From Allium sativum (Eukaryota; Streptophyta; Magnoliopsida; Asparagales; Amaryllidaceae), in NCBI GenBank assembly GCA_030737875.1, contig CM060911.1:99344599-99408598 (forward strand): a DNA stretch of 64,000 bases. The letters are read 5' to 3'. Position 1 is the stretch's first letter; each line of letters starts with the position of its first letter. The notes under the pieces are model-generated. The model saw only the letters and a program-made list of their open reading frames with translations. It was not told the DNA's origin and did no database searches. Of the stretch, positions 59,952 through 64,000 are shown in pieces. A program made the position numbers and the translations under genes.

Positions 59952-62900
59952 CCCTTCCCTTAAAACCTAGGCCCCCCCCCGTTCGTTTATCTCAGAAGGA
60001 AAAAAAAACAAAAAAGAAAAAGAAAACAAAAATCGCGATAACCCCCCCCGTCGCTCCAGCCACCACCGCGCCCAGCGCCCACCGCCGCCACCACTTGCGA
60101 GGCTCCGCCCTTCCCCCCTCTGCCTCCCTCTCTCTCCTCCGCCTCGCAGGAACCACGAATCCCCTCGACGAAGCCGATGGCCCCCCTCCGATCAGATGCC
60201 CTCTCGCCTCCGACCAGCATGGGTCCGCCGCCACCACCTGAGGACGCAGCCCACCCCCTCCTCTAATTACAGTAAGATCTTGATTTTGTTTATATATATA
60301 AAAAAAAAAAAAAAAAAAAAAAGAACTGATTTCTGTTTTTATTAAGATTTAAAAACTGTTTTTATTAAGATTTAAAAACTGTTTTTATTAAGTTTTGAAA
60401 ACTGATTTTATTAAAATTTAAAAACTGATTTTATAAAAAGGAATAAAAACTGATTTTATAAAAAGGAATAAAAACTGATTTTATAAAAAAAACTGAATTT
60501 GAAAAATGATTTTTAAAGTATTTAAAAACTGAATGTTATTTTGATTTAAAACTTATTTTTAAAAAAGTATAAACTGATTTATTTTTTTAAAGTATAAACT
60601 GATTTATTTTTTTAAAGTATAAACTGATTTATTTTTTTTAAAGTATAAACTGATTTATTTTTTTAAAGTATAAACTGATTTATTTTTTTTAAAGTATAAA
60701 CTGATTTATTTTTTTAAAGTATAAACTGATTTATTTTTGAAAGAGAAAAACTGATTTTATTTTGAACTTTAAAATAGGAAAAAGATTAATCTTTTAGTAG
60801 AAAAAGATTTGAAAGCAAAAGTAGAAATCATATTTTTTTATATGTTGAAAGCGAACGTGAAAACATGATTTTTGTCATATTAAAGAAGTGATTTTTATTA
60901 TATAAACATCATGACAAAAATGAGATTTTTATTCATTTGAATAGCGATATAAAAATTCGATTTTTATATATTGAACTTTGAAATAAAAATATGATTTTTA
61001 TATATTGAACTTTGAAATAAAAATTCGATTTTTATATATTGAACTTCGATATAAAAATTCGATTTTTATATATTGAACTTTGAACTAAAAATTCGATTTT
61101 TATATATTGAATAGCGAACTAAAAATTTGATTTTTATATATTGAATAACGAAGTAAAAATTCGATTTTTATATATGTAGTAGCTACGGACGACGAAGCTG
61201 GCGAAGATGCGAAAACAATGAAGACTTCTGCAAAAGAAGAGTCGAGATGGTTGGATAGCTAAATGTGAGAATTTCTCACCTTTCAATTTATATTTCTAGT
61301 TATATATATATACTAGGATGCAGACGGTGCTTAGTAGCACCCGACACAATCGTCCACAGACCATGGACTTGTTTGTTTGACTGTTTGGTGATTGATTGCG
61401 ATATTGGTTTGAATGTGGTTTGTGGTGTGAAAAATCGAATCGATAAATTGGTTAGGATTAGACGTGCGCCGTTATAAGGCGAAGGGGTAAGGCTAGGTTA
61501 GATCCTTACTCCAAAGTTTGTGGTTTGCATAACGAATGGATTTGATTGATGTGTGAATGGCGTGGGCCTTCACTAGACCGGGGATAAGGCTAGGCCTTGT
61601 CCCGTTTCTAGTATCGTGCCGTTATGCCGCCGAAATTTTCTAAAATAAGTTAGAAAAATAAAAATAGCATTTTATTTAACGAATGAACTGAATAGAAATT
61701 CATATGTTAAAATAAAATGTGTTATCGTTAAAAATATAATTTTTAACGTGAATGTGAATAAATAAATATTCATTTACAAACCAGACGGTTTGTTTATGTA
61801 CACCTATTTGAATGACGTTGATTGGGTCGATAAATTTTACACATCGCCTAACTGCACAAATAAAATATGTGTTTGATTGTTTGAAACCCCACACGGGTGT
61901 TAGGATGAAATTTGAAGTTCACTCATCCTGATTGATTAAATCTGTCGATCGATTGATTGACAAGCTGCTATAAGCGTTAAATGTCTATATTTGATGCTTA
62001 TACAGTGTAGTGCACTTTGGTTGATGGTTGATTATTCATCGTTGTTGATATATCCATGTGTTGTAGAAAATCCATATAATTAACATTATATGGTAATTGA
62101 TTGGGCCTCATTCCAGTTTCGAAGAAAAAAAAGAAATATTTGAAATAGAAATATTTGAAATAGAAATATTTGAAATAGAAATATTTGAAATAGAATATTT
62201 GAAAATAGAAATATGTGAAGCCGTGAGGATTAGATTGACGCCATTTTGACGTGAACGATATTTATATCGATTTTATTCATTTTAAAATGAATATTGAAAA
62301 GTGATTTCGAAATCAAATATTTTGAAATAAATTGAATTGAAAACGAATTCAAATTGAATTGAAAACGACTTCGAAATGAATTGAATTGAAAACGAATTCG
62401 AAATGAATTGAATTGAAAACGAATTCGAAATGAATTGAATTGAAAACGAATTCGAAATGAATTGAATTGAAAACAAATTCGAAATGAATTGAATTGAAAA
62501 CGAATTCGAAAGGAATTGAATTGAAAGCGATTTCGAAATGAATTGAATTGAGAACGATTTCGAAATGAATTGAACTGAAAACGAATTCGAATTGAATTGA
62601 AAGCGAAGTGAAATAAATTCAAATTGAATTGAAATTTGAATTGAATAGAAATGGATTTTAAAACGAATTTATAAAGAAGAATTCAATTTTGATTTGAATT
62701 GAAATGGAAGTTGAAAATGTTTTTGAAACGAATTCAAAACTATTTATATAATTCGTTTTAAATAGAAATCGACGATATATATATTATATATATATTATAT
62801 ATAATATAATGGCCTGAATAGAACGCGCCACGCCGCGGCAGTTCGCGAATTTCGACCATTTATTTCAAACGGGCATTACGGGAGATCCGACCGTCGGATT

Positions 62901-64000
62901 CTCCTAAAACCGGAACCGTTGGGTTCGTATCGAAAAGAGCTTTCTAATGAATGTTAGAAATTTGAAATCTAACGGTTGGATTTGGAGATATGTCCAAATC
63001 AAATTCAAAAAAGGTCGCTGTAAGTGCAGTTCGATGGCCATTGATGGAAATCGACTGTACGGGCCTTGATAAAATTATTAAAAATAGCAATAATTTGTGT
63101 AAAATCATAATAAATGATTTAGAAAGAATTGGGATGAAAAACTCCATACTTGAAAAGATAAAAATAAATTTTTATCGAAATGAACTAGTTTTGAACTAGA
63201 ATTATAATCCTATTTATTTTTAAATAAATAAATTGAATTCGAAAAGGGTTTTAAAAATAACCAAAATTTCCAATGATTGCATTGGAGTGGATTTGAATCG
63301 AAATTGTCTTCGGAATATTTCGATGTTGGAATTCGTGATTATACAGGTGTTGTTATGGAAATTTGAAAGATATATATTGATATCGTTATTTCCAATACGA
63401 CATTTGTTAGTCGTAGAATTCGATATTGAATATAAGCCGATATATTTTCTATTCAGAGCCTTGTATTGAATATCGAATGTGATTTGGGTTTGTCGTGAAT
63501 GGTGTCTTCACTAACACTATTCTTGAACCCAGTTGAGAAAAGATTAAATCTTTTTATTTAGATTTAATGAAGTGTACCAATTAAATAATATTTAATTGGA
63601 ATTGAATAGATATTGATTTTTGGGCTTATCGTGAACAGTGTTTTAAATAACACTTGTTCTTTAACCCGATAATTAATGAATGTGATTTTGGGTTTATCGT
63701 GAACCGTGTTTTAAATGACACTGATTCTTTAACCCAGTTAACGATTAAAACTGAGTGGAGTTTTAATGAATCTTTAATTAGATTGAAAAGATCGAAAATG
63801 GAGTATCACCAGTTTTGCTCCAGGCGATAGTTAAATCTTTAATTAGATTTGAACGTGAAATTTAGAAACTAACTGTCGGTTAGCCAAGCAGAATGGTTTT
63901 CTGGATATTGATCTGATGTTGGTTTCGGCCTTCGGGGTTAATATTTGGGGAATTATTCTCTTGATTAATTTATGGTTAGTGACTAATGAATTGGAATGAG
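59035..64000 (+). repeat. Giant LTR 'D2', cut by window end
   Basis: Colinear with D1 at an offset of 7603, then 7602 after the poly-A run. Contains the 65-bp box 59806-59870, gamma cassette 59971-60271, repeats, and GGGTT hairpins at 63486-63530, 63622-63667 and 63690-63735. About 1.6 kb of its 3' end lies beyond the window. Confidence 0.93.

Larger units (their letters stand above)
51432..64000 (+). mobile_element. Giant-LTR element 'D' (gamma subfamily), 3' end outside window
   Basis: LTR D1 51432-57993, internal domain 57994-59034, LTR D2 from 59035 through the window end (4966 bp seen). In the stretches I compared, the two LTRs are identical except for a poly-A run of 25 against 24 (52317-52341, 59920-59943). 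All translated frames in the two copies are identical. This is the youngest insertion in the window and the strongest sign that the family has been mobile recently. Confidence 0.93.

Overview
The window is plant nuclear repeat DNA: AT-rich and made almost wholly of LTR retrotransposon sequence. I found no intact host gene, no rRNA and no tRNA. One recognisable protein-coding element, a decayed Ty3/gypsy chromovirus of Tekay/Del type, lies on the minus strand (5896-13869). Nearly everything else belongs to one non-coding LTR family that I call the giant-LTR family. Its members have LTRs of about 6.57-6.62 kb and an internal domain of only about 1.03-1.04 kb. They still keep the plant LTR-retrotransposon signals: TGTAAYAACCC...CA LTR ends, a TGGTATCAGAGC primer-binding site (initiator tRNA-Met type) and an AAGTGGGGGAGA polypurine tract. 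The species cannot be named from the sequence.

Layout. 1-4571: minus-strand giant LTR 'F', running off the left edge, inserted into minus-strand LTR fragment 'E' (4572-5895). 5896-13869: chromovirus with 5' LTR 11029-13869 and gag-pol 10830-6444, broken by six in-frame stops and at least two frameshifts; the matching 3' LTR is missing and giant-family LTR E stands in its place. 13870-28195 and onward: plus-strand tandem array LTR G (5' truncated) - Int1 - LTR A - Int2 - LTR B. LTR B is split at 29648 by a related minus-strand solo-LTR-like element (29649-48665, 5-bp target duplication TGAAG). That element is split in turn by a complete giant-LTR element C (30711-44888, target duplication GTTTC). 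LTR B resumes at 48666 and is split again at 51431 by element D (51432 to beyond 64000), whose two LTRs look identical apart from one poly-A length change.

How it may work. The giant-LTR elements encode no Gag or Pol, so copying must depend on proteins from another element. Their termini, PBS and the GGGGAC(G/A)AAAA motif before the 3' LTR resemble those of the chromovirus, so a relative of it is a candidate partner (inference). Sequence conservation is concentrated in inverted repeats rather than reading frames. The internal domain holds four consecutive hairpins. One of them is a palindrome that has almost completely changed sequence between subfamilies yet stays self-complementary. The LTRs carry one to four copies of a GGGTT...AACCC hairpin plus several others near the 3' end. 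Each LTR also has an interchangeable GC-rich cassette after a conserved 65-bp box; in most copies it ends in a GTAAG-like 5' splice site, followed by an AT-rich stretch and a TGCAG site. The best candidate for an undescribed system is therefore a parasitic, structured non-coding retro-RNA with giant LTRs, swappable GC-rich leader cassettes and a palindromic internal element reminiscent of a genome-dimerisation signal.
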